Shown here piece after piece: positions 14,264 through 23,027 of a stretch of 32,149 nt of DNA (within the stretch, counting starts at the first letter, position 1; each line of letters starts with the position of its first letter). Location: NCBI GenBank assembly GCA_030602265.1, contig JAUWAB010000044.1, positions 1 to 32,149 on the forward strand. Reading direction: 5' to 3'. The notes below the pieces were generated by a model. The model made no database searches. It was not told the DNA's origin and worked only from the letters and a program-made list of their open reading frames with translations. A program made the position numbers and the translations under genes. Origin of the DNA: Prolixibacteraceae bacterium. Its GTDB lineage: Bacteria; Bacteroidota; Bacteroidia; Bacteroidales; Prolixibacteraceae.

Positions 14264-15691
14264 TTACACGAGTTTATCCAAACGGCTGGCATCCAACCTT
14301 AGAAAGACGAACAGCAAAATGGTAAAGGCCCAGAGGGAAGAACCTCCGTAACTGAAAAACGGCAGGGGAATCCCGATCACCGGCATAAGGCCGATGGTCA
14401 TGCCCACATTTACCGCAAAGTGGAAAAACAGTATGGAAGCCACCGAATAACCATATACCCTGGAGTATACTGACCGCTGCCGCTCTGCCAATATGATCAG
14501 CCTGACAAACAGGAAAACAAACAAGGCCACCACGACCAGCGATCCCATGAATCCCCACTCTTCTCCCACCGTACAGAATATAAAATCGGTGCTCTGCTCC
14601 GGCACAAAGTTGTATTTGGTTTGGGTACCGTTCAGAAAACCCTTTCCGCTGAAACCACCCGAACCGATGGCAATCTTGCTCTGGTTGACATTCCAGCCCG
14701 CCCCCCGGGGGTCCGACTGTATCCCTAACAACTCATTAATCCTGTCGCGCTGATGCGATTTCAGCACATCATGAAATACAAAATCCACGGAATAGGTAAA
14801 CGCCACCGAGGCGAAAAAAATTCCGACGATTACCATCGACCGCTTCATACGTGTGCGCAGGATGTATATGGCAAATCCCAGCATACTTACCGTCGATCCG
14901 GCTAAGATGACATACTCCGCATCGAACATGGAGCCGGCCAGATAGTTGACTCCCAGCAGCAAAAGGATTACACCGCTGCCGATGCCCGCAGCGATTGCGC
15001 TTATCTTGATTCTCTGGTGAAGAATAAAATGGGTAAGAATACTGCCGCCAAACAGTAAGAGCAGCAATACCTGGTTCTCCGTAAGCATGGAAAGCAGAAA
15101 GAGGATAACGGTCAGCAATCCGAAAAACAGAACCGCTCCCGACATACCCTCCCGGTACAGCACCAGCAGAAACACAACGAACACAATGGCAGAACCGGTA
15201 TCGGGCTGCATGAGGATCAGCAGCAGGGGCGCCATAATAACTGCCCCGACCATCAGGAACGATTGAATGCCCGATAGTTTGAAATTGAAACTGCTGGTCA
15301 GCTTGGCCAGGGCAAGCGCCGTTCCGAACTTGGCGAATTCAGAAGGCTGGAGTCGTAAATCTCCCCAAAGGATAAACCACGATTTCTGACCATTGATCTC
15401 CACACCGGCAATCAGCACCAATACAAGCGACAACAGTACCAGCCCATAAATCGGCCATGAAAAGAATACATAAAAACTGCTGTCGATGACCAGGATAAAC
15501 AAGGCCATGATAACCGCCGCCCCTATCCAGAGAAGCTGCTTCCCGTAACGCTGTGAAATATCCAGTATACTCTGGTGTTCTTCGTTGTACACCGCAGCAT
15601 AGATATTGACCCATCCTAACAACATCATCACCAGGGCAATGGTTACCGTTATCCAGTCAATATTGGCCCACAACTTATTCCTCTGTGCCAT
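14264..15691 (-). CDS. rodA: Rod-shape SEDS glycosyltransferase RodA
   Basis: RodA polymerises lipid II into glycan strands in the elongasome together with PBP2. The 475-residue protein has at least ten hydrophobic segments and the SEDS landmarks LQPSEFAK (about 115-122), the QPDTGSA loop, SHQRDRI with the catalytic Asp, PEQSTDFIF and the C-terminal GIPLPFFSYGGSS. It is about 100 residues longer than Escherichia coli RodA because of additional hydrophobic sequence in the middle (about 190-300), as in other Bacteroidota RodA proteins. Its start overlaps the mrdA stop by 17 nt, and it closes the purH-mre operon. Confidence 0.95.
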   Translation of the reverse strand: MAQRNKLWANIDWITVTIALVMMLLGWVNIYAAVYNEEHQSILDISQRYGKQLLWIGAAVIMALFILVIDSSFYVFFSWPIYGLVLLSLVLVLIAGVEINGQKSWFILWGDLRLQPSEFAKFGTALALAKLTSSFNFKLSGIQSFLMVGAVIMAPLLLILMQPDTGSAIVFVVFLLVLYREGMSGAVLFFGLLTVILFLLSMLTENQVLLLLLFGGSILTHFILHQRIKISAIAAGIGSGVILLLLGVNYLAGSMFDAEYVILAGSTVSMLGFAIYILRTRMKRSMVIVGIFFASVAFTYSVDFVFHDVLKSHQRDRINELLGIQSDPRGAGWNVNQSKIAIGSGGFSGKGFLNGTQTKYNFVPEQSTDFIFCTVGEEWGFMGSLVVVALFVFLFVRLIILAERQRSVYSRVYGYSVASILFFHFAVNVGMTIGLMPVIGIPLPFFSYGGSSLWAFTILLFVFLRLDASRLDKLV

Positions 15692-17528
15692 TGTTCTCCC
15701 TTTCTATGAGTAACATCGGATTCATCAGGTTTGCTTTCAGCATATTGGATTCGAGCCACGCCCGGTTGGGCGAGATCGAATCGTTCAGGTATTTCTCAAT
15801 CACCAGACTGGCAATCGGTGCCGCATAGGTCGAACCCCAGATGCCGTTCTCGATATATACTGAAATAGCGATCTTAGGATCATTCCGTGGAGCAAAGGCC
15901 ATAAACACCGAATGGTCTGCCCCATGCGGATTCTGGGCAGTGCCGGTTTTTCCGCACACCTCTATCCCCTGAATGCGCGACATCCCTCCGGTGCCCGATT
16001 CCATCACCTGGTACATCCCCTCAATAACCGGATCAAAATGCTCGCGGTTGATCCCGGCACTTATCGGTTGCCTGAAACGAGGGTGTATTTCCTGCCCCTC
16101 CACTTCCTTAACCATATGAGGAATAAAATAATGCCCCCTGTTGGCCAGCAAAGCGGCATGGTTAGCTAACTGTAACGGGGTAACGCCCAGTTCTCCCTGC
16201 CCGATGGACAGCGACACGACCGGCAGGGCCCGCCAGCGGGATCCCCTGAAAACAAAGCGCTCGTAATAATCCGAAGTCGGGACAAGCCCTTTCAGCTCGT
16301 GGACAAAATCGGTATCGAGCGTACGGCCGAACCCCAGCCTGAGCATATATTCCCGCCAGGCCTCATAAGCAGCCCGGATATCGGGGTATTTCCTGTTTTC
16401 CAGGATTGCCCTGAAAACATAAACATAGTAGGCATTACACGATTTGGATATGGATGGAACCAGGTCAAAGGACTGATCATGGTGACAACCCACCCGGAAA
16501 TTTCCCGAATAATAACCATGCGCACAATAATACTGGGTCCTGGGGGTAATTACCCCCTCCTGAAGCGCCACCAGCGCATTGGCCATTTTAAAAGTTGACC
16601 CCGGCGGATACTGTGCCATCAGCGCCCTGTTATATAAGGGCTTCTGGGGATCACCAACCAACGACATATAGTTGTTCCCGCGGGCACGCCCTACCAACAG
16701 GTTAGGGTCATAATCCGGAGAATTGGCAAAAACCAGCACCTCCCCGGTCTGCGGCTCAATGGCAACAATACTGCCTCGTTTATTCCTCAGCAGTTGCTCT
16801 GCATATTCCTGCAAATCAGCATCTATGGTGGATATCAGGTTTTTACCGATCTGGGCAGTGGTATCGGCATCCCCGTCGAGATAACTTCCCTGGATCCGGT
16901 TGTGTACATCCACCATGAAATATTTTACCCCTTTCTTTCCACGGAGTTCATTCTCGTACGACCTTTCTATCCCGCTGATACCGATGTAGTCGCCCGACTG
17001 GTAATACGGATTGGCCTCTATCATGTCGCGGGTAACCTCACCGACATACCCCAACAGGTGGGCTGCCATTGGCCTGGGATACTCCCGGAGCGTACGGGGC
17101 TGGATATAAAATCCCCTCACCTTGTACAACTGTTCCTGTAAAGTCGCATATTTTTCCGGGGATATCTGCTTGACGATAACCGAAGGCTTAAACGGTGAGT
17201 AGTCCCTGGCATCCTTGAGCAACTTTCGTAAATCTTCAACCGAAATTTCCAGGATCTGACAAAATCTCAACGTATCGAAGGGTTTTACTTCCCGGGGCGT
17301 AACCAGCAGGTCATAGGCAGCCTTGTTGTATACCAGCAGCTCCCCGTTCCGGTCGTATATCAGTCCGCGCGCCGGGTATTGAACTACCTTGCGGAGTACA
17401 TTGTTGGTAGCGTACTCTTTGTACGTGGTATCCACCACCTGCAGATGGAACAAACGGATAAGAAATATCACGCCTGTAACAACGAACACAGTGACTACAA
17501 GGTATTTACGATTCGAATTGATGTCCAC
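15675..17528 (-). CDS. mrdA: Penicillin-binding protein 2 (elongasome transpeptidase)
   Basis: A 617-residue class B PBP with one N-terminal membrane helix (about 9-29), a pedestal/dimerisation domain beginning YPARGLIYDRNGELL, and a transpeptidase domain with all three active-site motifs: STFK with nucleophile S311, SCN at 363-365 and KTG at 527-529. PBP2 cross-links peptidoglycan made by RodA and is activated by MreC; all these genes are neighbours here. The gene is 12 nt after mreD and overlaps rodA by 17 nt. Length is typical. No zinc-binding insertion can be assigned with confidence, although a Cys/His-containing segment (YYCAHGYYSGNFRVGCHHD) lies between the first two motifs. Confidence 0.96.
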   Translation of the reverse strand: MDINSNRKYLVVTVFVVTGVIFLIRLFHLQVVDTTYKEYATNNVLRKVVQYPARGLIYDRNGELLVYNKAAYDLLVTPREVKPFDTLRFCQILEISVEDLRKLLKDARDYSPFKPSVIVKQISPEKYATLQEQLYKVRGFYIQPRTLREYPRPMAAHLLGYVGEVTRDMIEANPYYQSGDYIGISGIERSYENELRGKKGVKYFMVDVHNRIQGSYLDGDADTTAQIGKNLISTIDADLQEYAEQLLRNKRGSIVAIEPQTGEVLVFANSPDYDPNLLVGRARGNNYMSLVGDPQKPLYNRALMAQYPPGSTFKMANALVALQEGVITPRTQYYCAHGYYSGNFRVGCHHDQSFDLVPSISKSCNAYYVYVFRAILENRKYPDIRAAYEAWREYMLRLGFGRTLDTDFVHELKGLVPTSDYYERFVFRGSRWRALPVVSLSIGQGELGVTPLQLANHAALLANRGHYFIPHMVKEVEGQEIHPRFRQPISAGINREHFDPVIEGMYQVMESGTGGMSRIQGIEVCGKTGTAQNPHGADHSVFMAFAPRNDPKIAISVYIENGIWGSTYAAPIASLVIEKYLNDSISPNRAWLESNMLKANLMNPMLLIERENNGTEE

Positions 17529-17540
17529 GTTTTACGCTGA

Positions 17541-18044
17541 TTAATCCCTGAAAACCAAATACTGGCTTAAAACTACTACAAAAAGTGTAAATGCCGTACT
17601 GAATATTGATCGGATAAATGTACGGAAGAATCCGGCAAATGAAAAGACTTCCAGATAAAACAGGACAAAATGATGGATAAGGATCAAAATGGCCGCGTAG
17701 GAAACAAACCAGCGGAAACCCGTCTGCATAAGGCCCGGATAGTCGGACTGCTCCGATTCCCTGGCACTGAGCATCCTGATGACCGATGCCCTGAAATAAC
17801 CCGGCACAAGTGCGGCCGCAGTATGCAGCCCCGGGGTATCGGAAAAGATATCCACGGCCATGCCTAACAGGAAGGATAACAGTAAAACGGCATATCCGGG
17901 AGTCGATACAGGCAGCAGAAGAATGAACAATATATAAAACCACGGATTGACGAACCCGCTGAATTGCACCTGGTTAAAAAGCAGCACCTGCAGAAGCACC
18001 ACCACAATGAACATGATGATATATTTAATCCAGACCCGCATCAT
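17541..18044 (-). CDS. mreD: Rod-shape determining protein MreD
   Basis: A small, very hydrophobic protein of 167 residues with about five to six membrane segments and a central GMAVDIFSDTPGLHTAA loop typical of MreD. It links MreC to the membrane part of the elongasome; its biochemical role is poorly known. It overlaps mreC by 20 nt and lies 12 nt before mrdA, so translation is probably coupled. Identification rests mainly on hydrophobic profile, length and position. Confidence 0.88.
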   Translation of the reverse strand: MMRVWIKYIIMFIVVVLLQVLLFNQVQFSGFVNPWFYILFILLLPVSTPGYAVLLLSFLLGMAVDIFSDTPGLHTAAALVPGYFRASVIRMLSARESEQSDYPGLMQTGFRWFVSYAAILILIHHFVLFYLEVFSFAGFFRTFIRSIFSTAFTLFVVVLSQYLVFRD

Positions 18045-18870
18045 CGCCGCTTAATTTTTCGAGTGTTTCAATTTCACCTGCCTGTTTGTTACGGATAATC
18101 TCCACATAGGTCAGGGCTTTAAAATCTACCGACAGTTTCACCCGGATATAGTAAAAATTATCGCCCCCCTCCTTACTGAATGAGTCGATGACCCCTAACA
18201 TAAGTCCTTCGGGAAAAATACTTGAGTACCCGCTGGTTACAATGGTATCTCCCTCCTGAAGTTCAACATGGAATGGGATATCATTGAGCAGTGCGTAGCG
18301 ATAATCTTTTCCGTCCCACGACAAGGGGCCAAAATAGCTGTTCCGGCTCAGCCTGGCCGGTACGTTCCAGCGCTGGTTCAGCAGTGAGATCACGGTCGAA
18401 TAGGAATCAGAGACATTCAGAACCACGCCGACTACCCCGTCAACCGTGGCAACCCCCATATCAGGCCTTACTCCATGCCTGGCGCCCTTATTCAGCGTAA
18501 GGTAATTATACTGCCTGTTCACCGAATTATTGATTACGCGTGCCGCTACAAAATCGTAGTTCCCCGCTACCAGGATCTCCGGGATCAGTGAACTGTCGGC
18601 CGGGATAGAATCACCGGCAGTGGCATACAATGCCTGCCTCAGCCTCGCATTTTCATCGGCTAACTCCTTGTTGACTGAAGTAAGCCTGAAATAATTCACT
18701 ACCGAATTATACCTGGCATAGATATTTCCTGAAATGTGGTTGGCGGAGTTCAAAAAGACTGCCCGCTGAAAGTTATTCCTGCTGAAAAGAAAAAAAAGGG
18801 CTGCAACTTCCAGTAAGATAAACAAAATCAGCACATGATGCCGGTAAAAATACCTGAGCAGGCTCCACAT
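18025..18870 (-). CDS. mreC: Rod-shape determining protein MreC
   Basis: The 281-residue protein has a single N-terminal membrane helix (about 12-30), a coiled-coil stretch (about 50-85, NKELADENARLRQAL) and a periplasmic beta domain containing GVRPDMGVATVDGVVGVV and the later VTSGYSSIFPEGLMLGVI, both characteristic of MreC. It forms filaments that bind and activate PBP2. It starts 20 nt after mreB and overlaps mreD by 20 nt. Confidence 0.95.
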   Translation of the reverse strand: MWSLLRYFYRHHVLILFILLEVAALFFLFSRNNFQRAVFLNSANHISGNIYARYNSVVNYFRLTSVNKELADENARLRQALYATAGDSIPADSSLIPEILVAGNYDFVAARVINNSVNRQYNYLTLNKGARHGVRPDMGVATVDGVVGVVLNVSDSYSTVISLLNQRWNVPARLSRNSYFGPLSWDGKDYRYALLNDIPFHVELQEGDTIVTSGYSSIFPEGLMLGVIDSFSKEGGDNFYYIRVKLSVDFKALTYVEIIRNKQAGEIETLEKLSGDDAGLD

Positions 18871-18890
18871 AATCAGGATTTACTCCGTTT

Positions 18891-19913
18891 CTAACGAATA
18901 AGGAATGAAAACTTATCTACATTCTTCAGGGCGATACCGGTGCCTCTCACCACTGCCCTGAGCGGATCTTCTGCAATATGGAACGGGATTCCCAGCTTGT
19001 CGCTGAGCCTCTTGTCGAGGCCGCGCAGGAGGGCACCCCCTCCGGCCAGCCAGATTCCGTTCTTCACGATATCGGCATAAAGCTCGGGCGGTGTTTGCTC
19101 GAGGGCACTGAGGATGGCCATATCGATCTTGGATAGCGATTTCTCCAGACAGTGGGCAATTTCCTTGTACGACACCGGTACTTCGATCGGAAGTGAGGTC
19201 ATCTGGTTAGGCCCCTGCACGACAAAATCCTTGGGAGGATTGTCCAGTACCGTAAGGGCCGAACCTACCTGTATCTTGATCTCCTCGGCAGTACGCTCCC
19301 CTATCTTGATGTTATGCTGATGGCGCATATACTCCATGATGTCGGCGGTCAGGTCGTCTCCGGCAATCCGGATCGATTTATTGGTCACAATGCCACCCAA
19401 TGAAATAACCGCAATTTCGGTGGTACCCCCGCCAATGTCGACCACCATGTTGCCTTCGGGTGCCTCCACATCGAGACCGATCCCGATAGCCGCCGCAAGC
19501 GGTTCATAGATCATGTAGACCTCACGGCCGCCCGCATGTTCCGAAGAGTCGCGCACCGCACGGATCTCCACCTCGGTACTTCCAGAAGGTATGCAGATTA
19601 CCAGCTTCAGTGAGGGAGAGAACCACCTGTTCTTGGGATTGATCATCTTGATCATACCGCGGATCATCTGCTCTGCAGCGTTAAAGTCGGCAATCACACC
19701 ATCACGCAGCGGACGGATGGTCTTGAGGTTGGAGTGGGTTTTGCCCTGCATCTGCCGGGCTTTTTCACCAATCGCAACCAGCTTCTCCGTTTTCAGGTCG
19801 ATAGCTACTATCGAAGGTTCATCAACTACAATCTTATCGTTGTGTATGATTATCGTATTGGCCGTGCCAAGATCAATTGCAATCTCCTGGGTAAAGAATG
19901 AAAATAAGCCCAT
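18891..19913 (-). CDS. mreB: Actin-like cell-shape protein MreB
   Basis: A 340-residue bacterial actin, the normal length. It has the phosphate-1 loop IDLGTANTII, the phosphate-2 segment MVVDIGGGTTEIAVISLGG and the adenosine motif GIWLAGGGALLRGLD. MreB forms membrane-bound filaments that orient the elongasome made by the proteins encoded downstream. It lies 32 nt after purH and 20 nt before mreC. Presence of the whole mre set predicts a rod-shaped cell. Confidence 0.97.
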   Translation of the reverse strand: MGLFSFFTQEIAIDLGTANTIIIHNDKIVVDEPSIVAIDLKTEKLVAIGEKARQMQGKTHSNLKTIRPLRDGVIADFNAAEQMIRGMIKMINPKNRWFSPSLKLVICIPSGSTEVEIRAVRDSSEHAGGREVYMIYEPLAAAIGIGLDVEAPEGNMVVDIGGGTTEIAVISLGGIVTNKSIRIAGDDLTADIMEYMRHQHNIKIGERTAEEIKIQVGSALTVLDNPPKDFVVQGPNQMTSLPIEVPVSYKEIAHCLEKSLSKIDMAILSALEQTPPELYADIVKNGIWLAGGGALLRGLDKRLSDKLGIPFHIAEDPLRAVVRGTGIALKNVDKFSFLIR

Positions 19914-19945
19914 TTTATGCTTTTTGTTATAAATTCAATTAATAA

Positions 19946-21535
19946 TTAATGACGGAAATGCCGTCTGCCCGTAAATAACATGGCCATGCCAAATTCGTTG
20001 CAGGCATCAATCACTTCCTGGTCGCGGATACTTCCGCCCGGTTCCACAATATACCTGACCCCGAACTCCTGTGCAGCTTCAATACTGTCGCGGAACGGGA
20101 AGAAAGCATCGGATACCAATACTGTATCGTCCATGCTCAGTCCCGGTTTCAGGTTGAACCGCGGGATGGTCAGCTGCCTCAGGCTGTCAAGCCGGTTGGG
20201 CTGCCCCATTCCTGCCCCGGTCAGCCAGAAGGACCCGTCGGCATTCTGAGTGACCAGCGCGATGGCATTGCTCTTCAGGTGCTTGCAGGCCATAACCCCG
20301 AACCTGGCCAGGTTCATCTTGGTCTCATCAAAGAGTGCCACGGTTACATTCCTGAATTCGGTATCCCCACCGTCATCTTCATCCTGAATAAGTAGTCCGC
20401 CACTTACCGAACGAATGATTTTCTCTTTTGTTGCCTCCGGCCTGACCGGAGTTACCAGTAAGCGCAGATTTTTCTTCTTTCCGAATATTTCCAGTGCTTC
20501 CGGAGTGAACTCAGGGGCAATAATAATTTCAACAAATTTTTTGTCGAACCAGGTGGCAATCTCCCCGTCGACCGTGCCGGTAAAACAGATGATGCCACCA
20601 AAGGCGGATACCGGATCACCTGCCCAGGCTAACTGAAGGGCCTCCATGATATTTCCGGCGACTGCCAGTCCGCAGGGATTCAGGTGTTTGACCACCGCCA
20701 CCGCCTGCCTGTCCTGAAGGTGGGTCACGCTGTGCCATGCATCACTGGCTGATTTCCAGGCGGCATCGGCATCAAGCATGTTGTTATATGACAACTCCTT
20801 TCCCTGCAATACTTTAGCATTGGAAAGATTAATTCCGCTGTTGGTATTCTGATATTTAAAGAAGGTAGCAGCCTGGTGTGGGTTTTCACCGTACCGTAAG
20901 GTCTGGCCATTATTGAGGCTGATACGTTCTGTCCCGGGTTCACCCTGACTGAACCATGAAAATATGGCCGCGTCGTAATGGGAAGAAACGGCAAAAGCCT
21001 TCGTGGCAAACCATTTCCGCTCTTCCAGGGTGGTTCCGGCCTCTCCGCGTTCCAGGATCTCCAGAAGCGGAAGGTACTCCTGCTGCGAAGGTACGATCAC
21101 CACATCCCTGAAATTCTTGGCCGCAGCCCTGATCAGGGAAATGCCGCCGATATCGATCTTCTCTATGATCTCCTGTGAGGTAGCCCCGGAAGCCAGAGTG
21201 GCTTCAAACGGGTAAAGGTCAACAATTACCAGGTCAATCTCCGGAATCTTGTATTCGGCAAGCTGTTGTATATCACCGCTGTGCTCACGCCGTGCAAGGA
21301 TTCCCCCGAATACTCCCGGATGAAGGGTCTTGACACGCCCCCCCAGGATCGACGGGTAACCCGTGAGCCCCTCAACAGGCTTAACGGGAACACCCAAAGA
21401 TTCTATAAAACTTTGGGTGCCTCCGGTACTGTATATCTCAATTCCGAGTGCTTGTAACCTGTTTATAAGGACATCAAGGTTTTCCTTATGGAAAACGGAA
21501 ATTAAAGCACTCTTAATTTTTTTATATTCAGCCAT
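19946..21535 (-). CDS. purH: Bifunctional AICAR transformylase / IMP cyclohydrolase
   Basis: PurH carries out the last two steps of purine synthesis, formylating AICAR with 10-formyl-THF and closing the ring to IMP. The 529-residue protein has an N-terminal MGS-like cyclohydrolase domain (1-200; STGGTQSFIESLG, GRVKTLHPGVFGGILARR) and a C-terminal transformylase domain with the catalytic VKHLNPCG segment (about 280-290) and SDAFFPFRDSIE. It is the first gene of a minus-strand run into mreB (32 nt gap); purH upstream of mreB is a recurrent arrangement in Bacteroidota. A -7-like TATCTTTG lies just upstream. Confidence 0.97.
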   Translation of the reverse strand: MAEYKKIKSALISVFHKENLDVLINRLQALGIEIYSTGGTQSFIESLGVPVKPVEGLTGYPSILGGRVKTLHPGVFGGILARREHSGDIQQLAEYKIPEIDLVIVDLYPFEATLASGATSQEIIEKIDIGGISLIRAAAKNFRDVVIVPSQQEYLPLLEILERGEAGTTLEERKWFATKAFAVSSHYDAAIFSWFSQGEPGTERISLNNGQTLRYGENPHQAATFFKYQNTNSGINLSNAKVLQGKELSYNNMLDADAAWKSASDAWHSVTHLQDRQAVAVVKHLNPCGLAVAGNIMEALQLAWAGDPVSAFGGIICFTGTVDGEIATWFDKKFVEIIIAPEFTPEALEIFGKKKNLRLLVTPVRPEATKEKIIRSVSGGLLIQDEDDGGDTEFRNVTVALFDETKMNLARFGVMACKHLKSNAIALVTQNADGSFWLTGAGMGQPNRLDSLRQLTIPRFNLKPGLSMDDTVLVSDAFFPFRDSIEAAQEFGVRYIVEPGGSIRDQEVIDACNEFGMAMLFTGRRHFRH

Positions 21536-21560
21536 TTAATATTTTTTTCAAAACAGAATG

Positions 21561-21568
21561 CAAAGATA
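21561..21568 (-). promoter_or_regulatory. Candidate -7 element of the purH-mre operon
   Basis: Minus-strand TATCTTTG fits TAnnTTTG and would start transcription about 20 nt before the purH ATG. The expected -33 TTTG is not present at 19 bp, so this is tentative. The 238-nt gap to the divergent permease gene also holds an imperfect direct repeat, GGTGACCAATAAAATG (21673-21688) and GGTAACCATAAAATG (21710-21724). Confidence 0.4.
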
Positions 21569-21773
21569 AAAATTCAGTAATTAAAAACCCTTAAAAATCA
21601 GCAATTGAAAAAAAAGAAACAAAAAAACAACATTCCCGTCCGGCCTGTCTTTTGTAATTAAATGGGAATTCCGGTGACCAATAAAATGATTCAGAAATTG
21701 ACCGGTACGGGTAACCATAAAATGCCGGTTTCTTTTCAGTAATTATCATTAAAATTCTGATATCCGATAAGAC

Positions 21774-23027
21774 ATGTTGTTTTTAAGACTGGTATACGAA
21801 AGCTTCAGTTTTGCCTGGAATTCATTAAGGGTGAATAAATTAAGAACATTGCTTTCACTTTTGGGGATTACCATCGGTATTTTTGCGATCATCTCGGTTT
21901 TCACCGTGATCGATTCGCTGGAGCGGTATATCCGCGAAAGCCTGAACTCCCTGGGCAGCAATATGGTGTATATCCAGAAATGGCCCTGGACTCCCCCGGA
22001 AGGTGAAACGGAGTATCCCTGGTGGAAATACATGAACCGGCCGGTTCCCGATCTGGCCGAAACGGACGAACTCATGCGCAGGTCAAGACTGGCCGGGGAG
22101 GCTGTCTTTTTCTTCGGATTCAGCCGGACTGTCGAGTCGGGCAGCGACAACATGGAAAATGTGCAGATCCTGGCCACCACACATCCCCTGCTGGACGTCT
22201 GGAACCTGAAAATCTCCAGGGGCAGGTATTTTACCACCCAGGAAATGCAGTCGGCAAATCCGGTATGTATCATCGGCAGTGAAATTGAGCAGCGTTTGTT
22301 CAGGGACCAGAATCCGGTAGGCAGGTACATCAAAATCATGGGGCATCAGTTCATGATCTTAGGGGTTTACGAACGAACCGGTCAGGATATGTTCGGGACC
22401 AGTATGGATCAGCGGGTGCATATACCAGTCAGCTATTCGATGAACATGTTAGACGTGAGGAACCGGGACCGCGGACAGGCCATTTGTGTTAAAGCCAAGC
22501 CTGGTGTACCCGAAGATGAATTTGCTGCCGAACTGCAGGCGGTCATGCGATCCATCCGCCGTCTCAAACCCCTTGATGAAAACAACTTTGCCCTCAATCA
22601 GGTAAACCTGATATCCAACCGGTTCGATGCATTTTTTAAAGTCTTTAATATGGCAGGCTGGATTATAGGGGGATTTTCCATATTAGTGGGCGGTTTTGGC
22701 ATTGCCAATATCATGTTTGTCTCAGTGAAGGAGCGCACCAGGATCATTGGAATTCAGAAATCACTGGGGGCAAAGAAGATCTTTATCCTTGCTGAATATA
22801 TCTTCGAGGCAGTAGTGCTTTCCCTGATTGGCGGGACCATTGGGCTCATGCTTATTTTTGCCGGGACACTGGTGTTCAGTTTCCTGTCGGGCATGTCCAT
22901 CGTCCTTACGGCAGGGAATATCATAACCGGGTTGCTCATTTCCACGGTCATCGGATTTTTAGCCGGCCTGCTTCCGGCCCGCACTGCTGCCCGGCTGGAT
23001 CCGGTGGTGGCCATCAATTCACTCTGA
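21774..23027 (+). CDS. MacB/FtsX-type ABC transporter permease
   Basis: The 417-residue protein has the MacB layout: N-terminal helix in LRVNKLRTLLSLLGITIGIFAI, a long periplasmic MacB_PCD domain (about 45-280) and three C-terminal helices of the FtsX domain starting with GFGIANIMFVSVKERTRIIG, then GIQKSLGAKK and ending LPARTAARLDPVVAINSL. Such proteins couple ATP hydrolysis to movements in the periplasm, exporting peptides, antibiotics or lipoproteins. No ATPase or membrane-fusion partner is encoded nearby, so its partner lies elsewhere. The gene is divergent from purH, and its stop codon directly abuts the stop of the convergent mgtE. Confidence 0.92.
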   Translation: MLFLRLVYESFSFAWNSLRVNKLRTLLSLLGITIGIFAIISVFTVIDSLERYIRESLNSLGSNMVYIQKWPWTPPEGETEYPWWKYMNRPVPDLAETDELMRRSRLAGEAVFFFGFSRTVESGSDNMENVQILATTHPLLDVWNLKISRGRYFTTQEMQSANPVCIIGSEIEQRLFRDQNPVGRYIKIMGHQFMILGVYERTGQDMFGTSMDQRVHIPVSYSMNMLDVRNRDRGQAICVKAKPGVPEDEFAAELQAVMRSIRRLKPLDENNFALNQVNLISNRFDAFFKVFNMAGWIIGGFSILVGGFGIANIMFVSVKERTRIIGIQKSLGAKKIFILAEYIFEAVVLSLIGGTIGLMLIFAGTLVFSFLSGMSIVLTAGNIITGLLISTVIGFLAGLLPARTAARLDPVVAINSL